Shown in pieces: positions 27,772-35,931 of a stretch of DNA of 64,000 nt. Numbering within the stretch: the stretch's first letter is position 1; each line of letters starts with the position of its first letter. Both the position numbers and the translations under genes were made by a program. A model generated the notes under the pieces. That model was not told the origin of the DNA, made no database searches, and saw nothing but the letters and a program-made list of their open reading frames with translations. This DNA comes from Planctomycetaceae bacterium. GTDB taxonomy: Bacteria; Planctomycetota; UBA1135; GCA-002686595. The DNA lies in the NCBI GenBank assembly GCA_016125265.1, contig WGMC01000013.1, positions 170,749 to 234,748 of the forward strand, written 5' to 3'.

Positions 27772-28614
27772 GTGACCGAGTCCCCCCCCACCAACGCTCG
27801 GGCCTCCGCGCCTCGAGGTCCCGGCCGCAGCGGTTCCGTGCGCACCCGGGGTGCCCTCGGCAGCCGGTTGAACGCGTGGCGCAAGTCGTCGGCCTTCAAC
27901 CCCTACTGGCTGTCCCACCGCGCGCTCAAGGGATCCGTGGCGTCGCTCGCCCCGGCGGCCCGGGGCCTGCTGCTCGACGTGGGTGTGGCCGAGCGCCCCT
28001 ACGCCGCGCTCTTTGCGCCCCACGTCACCCACTACATCGGCCTCGACTACCCGCCGGTGCTGACGGACAAACAGCCCGCGCTCTGGCAGATGTTGGAGCA
28101 GGTGCGCAGGTCCGTGGACCTTTTCGGCGACGGCCGGCGCCTGCCGTTCGCGTCCGCGTCCGTGGACACGGTGCTGGCCACCGAGGTGCTCGAACACGTG
28201 CCCGATCCCGAGCGCTGCGTCGCGGAGTTCCACCGCGTCTTGCGCCCCGGCGGCCGACTCTTGCTGACGGTGCCGTTCCAGGAGCCGCTGCACTTCCTGC
28301 CCCAGGACTACGGGCGGTTCACGCCGGGGGGCCTCGAGCACCTGCTCGGCCAGGCCGGCTTCGCGATCGAGCGGCTCGAGCCCCGCGGCAACTCCACGCT
28401 GGCCGTGGGCGCAGCAGCGGCCCAATGGATGATGCGGCGATTCGCCGCCATCCGCGTGCAGTCGGACGGCAGCGTGCAGAACTCGTCTTTGCGCATGGCG
28501 GCGATCTCGCCCGCGATCGCGTTGCTGCAACTGGTCGCGCTCGGCCTTTCCAAAGGCGACAAGGACGGAAGCCAACCGCTCGGCTACGGAGTCGTGGCCG
28601 TGCGGCCGGATTAG
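27772..28614 (+). CDS. Class I SAM-dependent methyltransferase
   Basis: 280 residues. LLLDVGVAERPYAALF stands where motif I (usually D-x-G-x-G) is expected, slightly degenerate; IGLDYPP is the acidic loop, LPFASASVDTVLATEVLEHVPDPERCVAEFHRVLRPGG is motifs II-III of Methyltransf_11. The N-terminal 35 residues are basic and Ser/Pro-rich. The nearest relatives that I recall act in glycan or lipid decoration clusters; the substrate is not identifiable. GTG 27772 is the start in frame. Its stop overlaps the convergent aldehyde dehydrogenase stop by four bases. Confidence 0.8.
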   Translation: MTESPPTNARASAPRGPGRSGSVRTRGALGSRLNAWRKSSAFNPYWLSHRALKGSVASLAPAARGLLLDVGVAERPYAALFAPHVTHYIGLDYPPVLTDKQPALWQMLEQVRRSVDLFGDGRRLPFASASVDTVLATEVLEHVPDPERCVAEFHRVLRPGGRLLLTVPFQEPLHFLPQDYGRFTPGGLEHLLGQAGFAIERLEPRGNSTLAVGAAAAQWMMRRFAAIRVQSDGSVQNSSLRMAAISPAIALLQLVALGLSKGDKDGSQPLGYGVVAVRPD

Positions 28615-29975
28615 GCGATGCCCACGGTCTTCGGCACCGTGAACTGGCGGTGCCCGTCCACGCCGCCCAGGTACCCGTATCCCGATTGGCGCTGGCCGAC
28701 CCACGGCGCGCCGGGTGCGGCGACGAGGTAGCGGTTCACGCCGACCTGGCCGCTCTTGATGCGTTTGGCGACACGCAGGCCGCGCTCCTTGTCGCCCGTG
28801 TAGACGTTCGCGCCGAGCCCGTAGACCGTGTCGTTGGCGAGGCGCACCGCTTCGTCCTCGTCGCCGGAGAACGTCGCGAGACTCACGACGGGGCCGAAGG
28901 TCTCCTCGCGCACGAGCCGCGCCCCTTCGGGCACGTCGGCGAGCACCGTCGGCTCGAAGAAGTAGCCGGGGCCCTCGGTCGGCCGGCCGCCGAGCACGAG
29001 CCGCGCGCCCTGCGCCACGGCGTCGTCGACGAGCACCCGCACCTTCTCGCGCTGCTCCGCGCTGACGAGCGGACCGAGTTTGGCCTTGGGATCGAAGCCG
29101 CTGCCCGACTCCCACGTGCGCGCGAGCGCGAGCACCTTCCGCTCGAACTCCGCGGCCACGGACTCGGCCACGTAGACACGCTCCACCGCGCAGCACACCT
29201 GCCCCGCGTTGCGCAGCGAGTGGCGCACGGCGCAGTCCGCCGCGCTGTCGAGGTCCGCGTCCTCGAAAACGATCAACGGGTCCTTGCCGCCGAGTTCGAG
29301 CACCACCCGCTTGAGGCCCGCGGCCGCCGCCGTGAGGATCGCCACACCGGTGGTGCGACTGCCCACGAACGCGATCATGTCGACGTCGCTCGCGACCAAC
29401 GCGGCGCCGACGGAGCCGCCGCCCTGGATCAGTTGCAACACCCCGTCCGGCAGCGTCGCGCCGAGGATCTCCGCGAGCGCCGCACCGACCAGCGGCACGT
29501 GTTCCGAGGGTTTGAACAGCACGGTGTTGCCGGCGGCCAACGCGGGTACGAGCAGATCGAGCGGCATGCCGACCGGGAAGTTCCACGGCGTGATCGCCGC
29601 GACCACGCCGTGGGGTTCGCGCAGCAAAAGGGCCTCGCCGCTCTTGGGGTGCAGGTGTTCGGGTTGCAGGGCCCGGCGGATCTCGTCGAGCTCTTCCCGA
29701 AGGCCCCTGGCTCGCCCACGCACCTCCCCCAGGGCCTCCGCGCGGGGTTTGCCCATCTCGCGCACGATCAGATCGGCGAGCTCCTCGGCGCGGTCCAGCA
29801 ACCGCTCCGCCGACGCGGCGAGCAACTCGCAGCGCGTTTCGATCGGGACGTCGCTCCAACCGGGCGCCGCGGCGCGCGCGCGGGCCACGGCATCGGCCAA
29901 CGCTTCGGGAGACGTGAAGGGCACTTCAGCCAGGACCTCGCCGGTAGCGGGATCCAGATCGCGGATCGATTGCAT
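28611..29975 (-). CDS. Aldehyde dehydrogenase family protein
   Basis: 454 residues, NAD(P)-dependent. ITPWNFPVGMPLDLLVPALAAGNTVLFKPSE is the cofactor segment, LELGGKDPLIVFEDAD holds the catalytic Glu, and RNAGQVCCAVERVYV holds the nucleophilic Cys (either of two adjacent). EETFGPVVSLATF and the C-terminal GYGYLGGVDG segment complete the family. The layout is closest to succinate-semialdehyde-dehydrogenase-like enzymes, but the substrate is not determined. ATG 29975 lies nine bases after TAACCT. Confidence 0.92.
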   Translation of the reverse strand: MQSIRDLDPATGEVLAEVPFTSPEALADAVARARAAAPGWSDVPIETRCELLAASAERLLDRAEELADLIVREMGKPRAEALGEVRGRARGLREELDEIRRALQPEHLHPKSGEALLLREPHGVVAAITPWNFPVGMPLDLLVPALAAGNTVLFKPSEHVPLVGAALAEILGATLPDGVLQLIQGGGSVGAALVASDVDMIAFVGSRTTGVAILTAAAAGLKRVVLELGGKDPLIVFEDADLDSAADCAVRHSLRNAGQVCCAVERVYVAESVAAEFERKVLALARTWESGSGFDPKAKLGPLVSAEQREKVRVLVDDAVAQGARLVLGGRPTEGPGYFFEPTVLADVPEGARLVREETFGPVVSLATFSGDEDEAVRLANDTVYGLGANVYTGDKERGLRVAKRIKSGQVGVNRYLVAAPGAPWVGQRQSGYGYLGGVDGHRQFTVPKTVGIA

Positions 29976-29984
29976 CGTGGCAAC

Positions 29985-29990
29985 AGGTTA
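29985..29990 (-). promoter_or_regulatory. -10-like hexamer TAACCT, 9 nt before start 29975
   Basis: The minus strand reads TAACCT, GTTGCCACG, ATG. Confidence 0.5.
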
Positions 29991-30016
29991 ACGCCGAGGC
30001 CGCCCGGGCGCGCCCG

Positions 30017-30751
30017 TCACAGCATCCAGCCGCCCGAGACGGGCAAGTTCGCACCGGTCAGGTCCGCCGGCGCGTCCAGGAGGAGCCACGCCACCGTGTC
30101 GGCGATCGCGTCGATCGGGGTGGGCTCGCCCCGCGGCAGTCTCGACCAGATTTCGGGATCGAGGGTCTCCGGATGCGCGTCGGCGTGGGGCACGAGCCCG
30201 GGCGAAACGACGTTGACGCTGACGCCGTGGGGAGCCTCTTCGAGCGCCAGGGAGCGGGCCAACACGACCAGCGCCGACTTCGCCGCCGCGTACCCCGCCG
30301 CGCGCCGCTTGGCGCCCATGCCGTCGAGGCCAGCCATGCCGAAGAGGACCACGCGCCCTCGGGAAGTGCGCAGCGCCGCGCGCGCGGCGAGAAGGGTGTT
30401 CCAGGCCGCGAACACGTTGCTCGCGAACAGATGTTCGAGGTCGAGCGTAGCAAGCTCCGCGAGGGGCCCGGTGGCGTAGTCCCCCACCGCGTGCACCAAT
30501 CCGTCGAGCCGCCCGTCGCGCGCGAGCACGGCCTCGACCAAAGTCGATGCCTCCGCGCTCGACGCCAGATCCGCCCGGTGCAACCGCCCGCCGAACTCCG
30601 CTCGAAGTGCTTCCGCAGCCGCCTCCGACGACCGCCAAGCCACGTGCACCCGCGCACCACGCGCCGCCAACCCACGGGCCGAAGCCAGCCCGAGCCCCCG
30701 CACGCCCCCGGTCACCAGCACCACCGGCCCGCCGGCCACGTCGCTTCCCAT
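30017..30751 (-). CDS. Short-chain dehydrogenase/reductase
   Basis: 244 residues. VVLVTGGVRGLGLASARGLAARGA is the NAD(P) TGxxxGxG site, HAVGDY stands where NNAG is usual, and YAAAKSALVV is the YxxxK catalytic pair. VSVNVVSPGLV and LTGANLPVSGGWML are normal C-terminal elements, close to FabG-type reductases. ATG 30751 is chosen because the fold starts at once and TACGGT lies seven bases upstream; the frame to 30904 is dismissed. Confidence 0.9.
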   Translation of the reverse strand: MGSDVAGGPVVLVTGGVRGLGLASARGLAARGARVHVAWRSSEAAAEALRAEFGGRLHRADLASSAEASTLVEAVLARDGRLDGLVHAVGDYATGPLAELATLDLEHLFASNVFAAWNTLLAARAALRTSRGRVVLFGMAGLDGMGAKRRAAGYAAAKSALVVLARSLALEEAPHGVSVNVVSPGLVPHADAHPETLDPEIWSRLPRGEPTPIDAIADTVAWLLLDAPADLTGANLPVSGGWML

Positions 30752-30758
30752 GGAAACC

Positions 30759-30764
30759 ACCGTA
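30759..30764 (-). promoter_or_regulatory. -10-like hexamer TACGGT, 7 nt before start 30751
   Basis: The minus strand reads TACGGT, GGTTTCC, ATG. Confidence 0.5.
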
Positions 30765-30916
30765 GCGAGCGCACGGCGCGCCGCGCTAGGGGCGAGCATT
30801 CGCGCGCGTCGTCGCCCCCGCCGCGTTCCTGCTCCCGAGGGACTGCGCGCGTGTCGAGGGCGCCTCCGTTCCGCGAACGCAGCGCTCGACGGACCGAACT
30901 CCACCGTTGCGCCGCG

Positions 30917-31417
30917 CTACACGCCCTTCGGAATCCAGGCTCGGATCGTCCTGTGGTGCGCGGCCCAGGCCGACCAGGCGGCGTCCGCCCACATCCGAAC
31001 CCGTCGGCCGTGATCCGCCGCGTCGGCGGCCCCGTGGACATCGGCGACGGTCGTCTCGCCCAACGAACTCGGCGGATCGAGCCAACGCAGCCCCTCGCTG
31101 GCGGCGGTCGCAGCCCGGATCACGCGCAGGGCGTACTCGGGTGTCGCGTCGCGCTCCAGCACGAGGCACAGGCTGATCAGGTGGATCGCCACCGACCGCA
31201 CCGACTGGGCGGAAGGTCGACCCGGGTGCTGCACCGCATAGGTGTCGACCGTGAGGCGGTGCGAGCCCCAATACGTCCGGTCGCCGTACTCGAGGGACAA
31301 GACCTCCCCGTACAGCTTCCAACAACCCGGCGAAGCCTCGAGATAGCGATGCGTCGGCCCGGCGATCTCCGGCACGATTCCACCGCATCCGATGCACGAC
31401 GTGGTGCGCGATTCCAT
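30917..31417 (-). CDS. DUF5946-family protein
   Basis: 166 residues. CIGCGGIVPEIAGPTHRYLEASPGCWKLYGEVLSLEY and LTVDTYAVQHPG with IHLISLCLVLE are what I recall as the DUF5946 pattern: a CxxC knuckle, GPTHRY, and conserved histidines that suggest metal binding. The function is unknown. It follows the DHFR-like gene by 38 bases on the same strand and may be co-transcribed. Such small soluble genes are patchily distributed, consistent with an accessory patch here. The open frame extends upstream into the DHFR-like gene and is ignored there. Confidence 0.78.
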   Translation of the reverse strand: MESRTTSCIGCGGIVPEIAGPTHRYLEASPGCWKLYGEVLSLEYGDRTYWGSHRLTVDTYAVQHPGRPSAQSVRSVAIHLISLCLVLERDATPEYALRVIRAATAASEGLRWLDPPSSLGETTVADVHGAADAADHGRRVRMWADAAWSAWAAHHRTIRAWIPKGV

Positions 31418-31455
31418 CTCGTTGCCGGTTCGCCCTCGACGCCGCCCAACACACT

Positions 31456-32025
31456 TCAACCACCCCTGGGACCGCCCCGGGGTAACTCGTAGCGCAACTC
31501 CGCGAAGCCCGATCCGATCCGGCGGGCGGAGAGCAGCTTCCACGGGGGGCTGGTGACCCGGCGTGGGAAGAGCGGCTTGCCCGAACCCAGCGTGACCGAC
31601 GCGACTTGCAGGATGGCCTCGTCGAGGAGTCCGGCGTCGTGGAACTGTCCCGCGAGGTCGCCGCCGCCGACGATCCAGACGTTTTTCCCGCCCGCCGCAT
31701 CGACCATCTGTCGGTGGACCGCGCGGACGGCGCCCTCCACGAATCGCAGGTCGGCGCCCTCCAGTCTCGGCAAGTTGCGATGGGTGAAGACCCACGTGGG
31801 TTGTTCGTACGGCCAGTTCGAGCCCGTGGACTCGGCGACCTTCTCCGAGTGCCGCACCATCCACTCGTAGGTGCTCGCCCCCATCGCGAGGGCGCCCACC
31901 TCCGCGATGAAGGCTGGATATCCGGTGTCGTTGATGTCACCGAGCGGAAACAGCCAGTCCAGCGAGTCGTCCTCCGTGGCGAGGAAGCCATCCAAGCTGG
32001 TCGCGGTGTAGTACTGGGTCTTCAT
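31456..32025 (-). CDS. Dihydrofolate reductase-like (RibD C-terminal) protein
   Basis: 189 residues. MKTQYYTATSLDGFLATEDDSLDWL is the usual opening of the stand-alone RibD-C/DHFR-like family, followed by LAMGASTYEWMV, TWVFTHRNLP, NVWIVGGGDLAGQFHDAGLLDE and a C-terminal strand. These are NADPH-binding reductases of mostly unknown substrate, distinct from housekeeping FolA. ATG 32025 is favoured over 32061 because the fold begins there. On the minus strand TACTCT lies 12 bases upstream. Confidence 0.88.
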   Translation of the reverse strand: MKTQYYTATSLDGFLATEDDSLDWLFPLGDINDTGYPAFIAEVGALAMGASTYEWMVRHSEKVAESTGSNWPYEQPTWVFTHRNLPRLEGADLRFVEGAVRAVHRQMVDAAGGKNVWIVGGGDLAGQFHDAGLLDEAILQVASVTLGSGKPLFPRRVTSPPWKLLSARRIGSGFAELRYELPRGGPRGG

Positions 32026-32140
32026 GGAGTGCGCGGAAGAGTACAACACGGAGACCCGCACAGGCTACCGCAGCCGCATTGCAACGCGGCATCCCTATCG
32101 CACGAGCAGAGGGCCCGCGCCAGCAGATAGGGCTCGCTCG

Positions 32141-32475
32141 ATGGAGCGGGCCTTCAGCCCTTGTGCCGTTCTGATCACAAACCTGGGGCGTTGCCCCAGG
32201 CTACGATGGTGAGGGGCGTTGCCCCTCCCGGACGGCCGCAACGATCCTGGCCGTGTGATTCAGCTCAGCGATAGAACGCACGGGCGAGTGCACGTCGCGT
32301 TCGCATGCGCGTCGCGTTCGCGTGCGCGTCGCGTTCGCGTGCGCGTCGCGACCGCGTCTACCTTCGCATGCGCCAACGGCGCTCGGAAGCGCCAACGGCG
32401 CGCCCGATAGTAGCCTGGGGCAACGCCCCAGGTTTTGTCGTGAGATGGATGCAAGGGCTGAAAGCCCGCCCCATC
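32141..32475. repeat. Composite hairpin (MITE/REP-like) element 1
   Basis: The left end atggagcgggccttcagccc matches the reverse complement of the right end with two mismatches, giving 20-bp terminal inverted repeats. Inside the left end are hairpins CCTGGGGC-GTT-GCCCCAGG and GAGGGGC-GTT-GCCCCTC (32211-32227). Inside the right end are CCTGGGGC-AAC-GCCCCAGG (32414-32432) and GGGCT-GAA-AGCCC (32455-32467). It encodes no protein. The last 90 bases (32386-32475) recur without a change at 32722-32811. Confidence 0.7.
32294..32350. repeat. 17-bp tandem repeat, about 3.3 copies
   Basis: The unit gtcgcgttcgcgtgcgc starts at 32294, 32311 and 32328 and is followed by a partial copy. It lies inside repeat element 1. 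The alternating CG/TG content suggests slippage-prone or Z-DNA-prone sequence; no function is visible. Confidence 0.75.
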
Positions 32476-32504
32476 AAGACGGGCCATCGCAACGCAACGG
32501 CGGC

Positions 32505-32811
32505 ATGGGCCGGGCCTTCAGCCCGGGCCGCTTCCAACGCAATACCTGGGGCGTTGCCCCAGGCTACTATCGAACGGGGCGTTGCCCCTTTCGGACGTAC
32601 CCGCGTCGTTGCGAGCGCGCCACGAATTCGGCGCGATGATCCGTGTCGGACGGGGCGTGGCCCCGGTTGGACTCATTGCGCGGAGTTCGCCCGCGGCATT
32701 GGCCTCCGCGAACGGCCCTCCGAAGCGCCAACGGCGCGCCCGATAGTAGCCTGGGGCAACGCCCCAGGTTTTGTCGTGAGATGGATGCAAGGGCTGAAAG
32801 CCCGCCCCATC
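32505..32811. repeat. Composite hairpin (MITE/REP-like) element 2
   Basis: It starts atgggccgggccttcagccc and has the same hairpin order as element 1, with a different 120-base centre. Its last 90 bases are identical to those of element 1. It ends 15 bases before the DUF429 stop codon. No transposase is nearby. Confidence 0.7.
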
Positions 32812-32826
32812 GCGACTCGCCTGCGA

Positions 32827-33525
32827 TCAGGCGACCATCTCCATGGGCAACCCTCGGCTGTCGTGCGTTGGAGCGTCGCGAAGGGACTCGTTGCAACCCG
32901 CGAGTACCCGTTCCGCGGACCAGAGCGCCGCGAGTGCATCCCAAAGGTCGTCGATGGACGCGAGCTTCGACGCCACGCTCCTACGGAGCTCGTGGATGCG
33001 GTTGCCGAAGTGACCGGCGAGGAGTTCGGCCCGTTCGACCTTGCCCTCGCTCGTCTTCTTTCCGTGGGTCATCGGTCGCCCACCGTTGAGGAAGTAAAAG
33101 CAGATCTCAGGATGCACTTCGCGGATGCGACCCTCCAGACCCGGTGCCCCTTGCAGCAGAGCGTCCACTTCCTTGATTTTTGGGAGGATCGCGAAGGCCT
33201 GCCGGCTGAGCTTCTTTTCGCACGCCGCGTACGACAACGCGCAAGCTTGCTCGTAGCTCTCGCCATCGAGCGCCGCGCGCACGGGCGTCGGAAAGACACT
33301 ACTCGCACGCGGTCCACGGAGTGTTCTTCGCGCGATTTCGTCGACACGGCGCGGCCCATGGTCCGGCAGCCCGATCGGAATGTCGATCGCCAGCACAGCG
33401 AACTGCAGCGCATCGAGCAGGAGCCGCTCGGTGGTCAGCACTTCAGCAACCAAGCGGTCGTCTGCGGTGCGCTCCACACGCAGCCAGCCGCCCTTACATC
33501 CATCCACACCGCCAATTCGATTCAT
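32827..33525 (-). CDS. DUF429-family protein
   Basis: 232 residues. GVDGCKGGWLRVE at the N-terminus, AIDIPIGLPDHGPRRVDEIAR, RASSVFPTPVR, ILPKIKEVDALLQ and VHPEICFYFLNGG are the DUF429 pattern, a predicted RNase H-like fold with acidic residues (Asp8, Asp48 region). The biochemical role is not established. ATG 33525 is the family start. It sits beside repeat elements and the DHFR-like/DUF5946 pair in what looks like an accessory patch. Confidence 0.88.
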   Translation of the reverse strand: MNRIGGVDGCKGGWLRVERTADDRLVAEVLTTERLLLDALQFAVLAIDIPIGLPDHGPRRVDEIARRTLRGPRASSVFPTPVRAALDGESYEQACALSYAACEKKLSRQAFAILPKIKEVDALLQGAPGLEGRIREVHPEICFYFLNGGRPMTHGKKTSEGKVERAELLAGHFGNRIHELRRSVASKLASIDDLWDALAALWSAERVLAGCNESLRDAPTHDSRGLPMEMVA

Positions 33526-33549
33526 GTGGGCCTGTCCGCTGACGTCGAG

Positions 33550-34341
33550 TTACTGAACCCACCCCGCCCGCAGCGGGGGCCAAACGCGGACGTCCACGCG
33601 GCCGCGCAGGAAGCGGCCGGGGACTTGGCCGAACTCGCGGCTGTCGCTGCTGTGGGGGCGGTTGTCGCCCAGCACGAAGTAGTGACCGTGGAGCACCCGC
33701 GTCCACTGGAAGAGTTCGCTGTCGCCCGGCACGGCGTACGGCTCGGCGAGCAATTGTCCGTTCACCCACACACCGCCGGCGGCGATCAGGACCTCGTCGC
33801 CGGGCAGGCCGATCACACGTTTGATGTAGTCGACCGCGGGATCCACCGGCGACTGCATCACGACCACGTCGCCGCGCTGCACGTCCGCGAAGACGTACGA
33901 CCACGGCTCCACCAGGATGCGGTCGCCGTCGTGGATGCCGGGCGACATCGAACTGCCGCGCACGACCGACAGGTGGAACGAGAGGGTGTAGAAGAGCACC
34001 GCCACCAGCGCGGCGCCGAAGCCGTGCCGCGCGAGCCGCGCCGCGCGCCGCAGCGGATGGCGGCGGGCCGCGAGCGCGTCGGGTTCGGGCACGAGATCGT
34101 CCCCGTCCTCCTCCGTTCGCTCCGCCTCCGGATGCGGCTCCGGCGGCAGCTCGAAGAGCCCATCGCGCAGCGTTTCGAGCTCGGGCAGGGCCTCGACGTC
34201 GGGCAGGGCCTCGACGTCGGGCAACTCGGGGGCGAGGAGCGCACCGGCACTGCTGCCCTCGCCCACGACCCCCGCGTGCGACGGAAGCGCCGACGGAACG
34301 AGCTCCGGGTCCGCGATGGGGCTGCCTTTGGCCAGTTGCAC
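33550..34341 (-). CDS. lepB: Signal peptidase I with a long acidic N-terminal extension
   Basis: 263 residues. The catalytic domain starts after one membrane helix (about 108-126, AALVAVLFYTLSFHLSVV): GSSMSPGIHDGDRILVEP has the nucleophile Ser (about 131) and DYIKRVIGLPGD the general-base Lys (about 174); HYFVLGDNRPHSSDSREFG is the box near the C-terminus. It cleaves Sec/Tat signal peptides outside the membrane. The first 100 residues are cytoplasmic, Pro/Glu/Asp-rich and include a six-residue tandem repeat (LPDVEA twice, then LPELET) encoded by an 18-base DNA repeat. Start GTG 34341 is uncertain; the true start may lie inside the extension. Confidence 0.9.
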   Translation of the reverse strand: MQLAKGSPIADPELVPSALPSHAGVVGEGSSAGALLAPELPDVEALPDVEALPELETLRDGLFELPPEPHPEAERTEEDGDDLVPEPDALAARRHPLRRAARLARHGFGAALVAVLFYTLSFHLSVVRGSSMSPGIHDGDRILVEPWSYVFADVQRGDVVVMQSPVDPAVDYIKRVIGLPGDEVLIAAGGVWVNGQLLAEPYAVPGDSELFQWTRVLHGHYFVLGDNRPHSSDSREFGQVPGRFLRGRVDVRVWPPLRAGWVQ

Positions 34342-34467
34342 CGCCGGGCCATCGACCGACTGCGCGACCGTCCTTGACCCCGTCGCCGACGCAAACCCGC
34401 GGCTCGGCCAGGTTCCAACTGTGCAAGCAATCCGGAACGGGGCCTAGCCCGGGGCCTCCGCTGCCCT

Positions 34468-34473
34468 AGTGTG
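34468..34473 (+). promoter_or_regulatory. -10-like hexamer TAGTGT upstream of otsA
   Basis: It ends 30 bases before ATG 34504, which would give a leader of about 23 bases. It makes the GTG at 34471 unlikely as a start. Confidence 0.35.
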
Positions 34474-34503
34474 GGTGGGCCGGGCCGTGCGGCCGGCGCC
34501 GCC

Positions 34504-35931
34504 ATGACCCGACCCACCCAGCGCCCTGCCCCCGGACCCAGCCGGGGCTCCCCCGGCCGCGTGGGCCCCATCGTGGTCGCCAACCGGCTGCCCGTGGCGC
34601 GGGTGCGCACCGCCGACGGAGCGCGCTGGGAGCGCAGCCCCGGGGGCCTGGTGAGCGCCCTTGCGCCCCTCCTGGAGGGCTCCGGCGGGGCCTGGGTAGG
34701 CTGGGCGGGCGCGGCGGGCGACGCGCCGGAGCCGTTCACGGACGGCGGGATCGACCTGGTGCCCGTGGCCCTCTCACGGGCCGAGGTGAACCTCTTCTAC
34801 GCGGGGTTCTCGAACGGAGTCATCTGGCCGCTCTACCACGACGCGGTGCGTTGGCCCGAGTTCGAGCGCAGTTGGTGGCAACCCTACGTCGACGTCAACC
34901 GGCGTTTCGCCCGCGCGGCGGCCGAGCGGGTGCGCCCCGGCGGCACGGTCTGGGTGCACGATTACCAACTGCAGCGGGTGCCCGCCGAACTGCGCGAGAT
35001 CGCGCCCGCGGCGCGCATCGGCTTCTTCCTGCACATCCCGTTCCCCCCGGTCGAGCTCTTTGGCCAGCTTCCCTGGCGGCGCGAGGTGCTCGAAGGCCTG
35101 CTCGGCGCCGATCTGGTCGGCTTCCAGACGGAACTCGGCGCCAAGAACTTTGCGTTGGCCGCGACGCGCTACACCGACGCCGTGCAGGGCGAGGGATACC
35201 TCTCCTACCGCGGACGCAGAGTCCAGTACGGCGCGCACCCAATCTCGATCGACACGGCGCGCTACGCGGAGATCGCCGCGCGCCCGAGCGTGCGCGCCCG
35301 CGCGCAGGAGATCCGCCGCACGATCGGCGATGGGCGGCGCATCCTGCTCGGCGTCGACCGGCTCGACTACACCAAGGGCATCGATCGGCGGCTCTCCGCC
35401 TTTGCGGAGCTGCTCGAGCGCTACGACCACGCGCTCGACGCAGTCGTGCTGGTGCAAGTGGCCGTGCCGAGCCGCGAGGCGATGCCCGACTACGCGCAGA
35501 TGCGCGGCCGCGTCGAGCAGCAGGTCGGGCACATCAACGGAATGTGCGGCGACGGCGGGCGTGTGCCCGTGCACTACCTCTACCGCAACTTGCCGCAGGA
35601 AGAGCTGGTCGCCTGGTACTCGGCCGCGGACGTGATGCTGGTGACACCGCTCCGCGACGGCATGAACTTGGTCGCCAAGGAGTTCGTCGCGTGCCGCCCC
35701 GACGGCGATGGAGTGCTCGTCCTGAGCGAGTTCGCCGGCGCCGCCAAGGAACTGGACCAGGCCCTGCTGGTCAATCCCCACGACGTGGACGGCATGGCCA
35801 CGGCCTTCGAACAGGCCCTCGAAATGCCGCTCGCGGAACAGCGGCGGCGCATGGCGTCGCTGCGGCGTGTCATCGACCGCAGGGACGTGCACACGTGGGC
35901 GGCGGAGTTCCTCGACGCACTGGAATCATGA
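34504..35931 (+). CDS. otsA: Trehalose-6-phosphate synthase OtsA
   Basis: 475 residues, GT20. It transfers glucose from a nucleotide sugar to glucose-6-phosphate. Visible: VVANRLPVARV and SPGGLVSAL (N-terminal loop), VWVHDYQLQRVP, GFFLHIPFPPVELF, LLGADLVGFQT, LLGVDRLDYTKGIDRRL, VHYLYRNLPQEELVAWY, VTPLRDGMNLVAKEFVA and LVLSEFAGAA. The stop overlaps the next gene's ATG (ATGA at 35928), whose N-terminal domain removes the phosphate. This is the OtsA/OtsB osmoprotectant pathway. Confidence 0.95.
   Translation: MTRPTQRPAPGPSRGSPGRVGPIVVANRLPVARVRTADGARWERSPGGLVSALAPLLEGSGGAWVGWAGAAGDAPEPFTDGGIDLVPVALSRAEVNLFYAGFSNGVIWPLYHDAVRWPEFERSWWQPYVDVNRRFARAAAERVRPGGTVWVHDYQLQRVPAELREIAPAARIGFFLHIPFPPVELFGQLPWRREVLEGLLGADLVGFQTELGAKNFALAATRYTDAVQGEGYLSYRGRRVQYGAHPISIDTARYAEIAARPSVRARAQEIRRTIGDGRRILLGVDRLDYTKGIDRRLSAFAELLERYDHALDAVVLVQVAVPSREAMPDYAQMRGRVEQQVGHINGMCGDGGRVPVHYLYRNLPQEELVAWYSAADVMLVTPLRDGMNLVAKEFVACRPDGDGVLVLSEFAGAAKELDQALLVNPHDVDGMATAFEQALEMPLAEQRRRMASLRRVIDRRDVHTWAAEFLDALES

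Noticed and set aside
26430..30479. 1349-residue plus frame crossing GT39-like, methyltransferase, ALDH and SDR genes
   Set aside because: It crosses four genes on both strands, with a Ser/Arg/Ala-rich translation and no domain.
32141..32811. Protein-coding gene across the repeat region (frame 32305-34377)
   Set aside because: The frame runs through hairpin repeats and antisense to DUF429 and lepB; its translation has no fold.
30917..33525. Toxin-antitoxin or defence island
   Set aside because: The three genes are DHFR-like, DUF5946 and DUF429; none belongs to a toxin, nuclease-helicase or methylase system that I can name with confidence.
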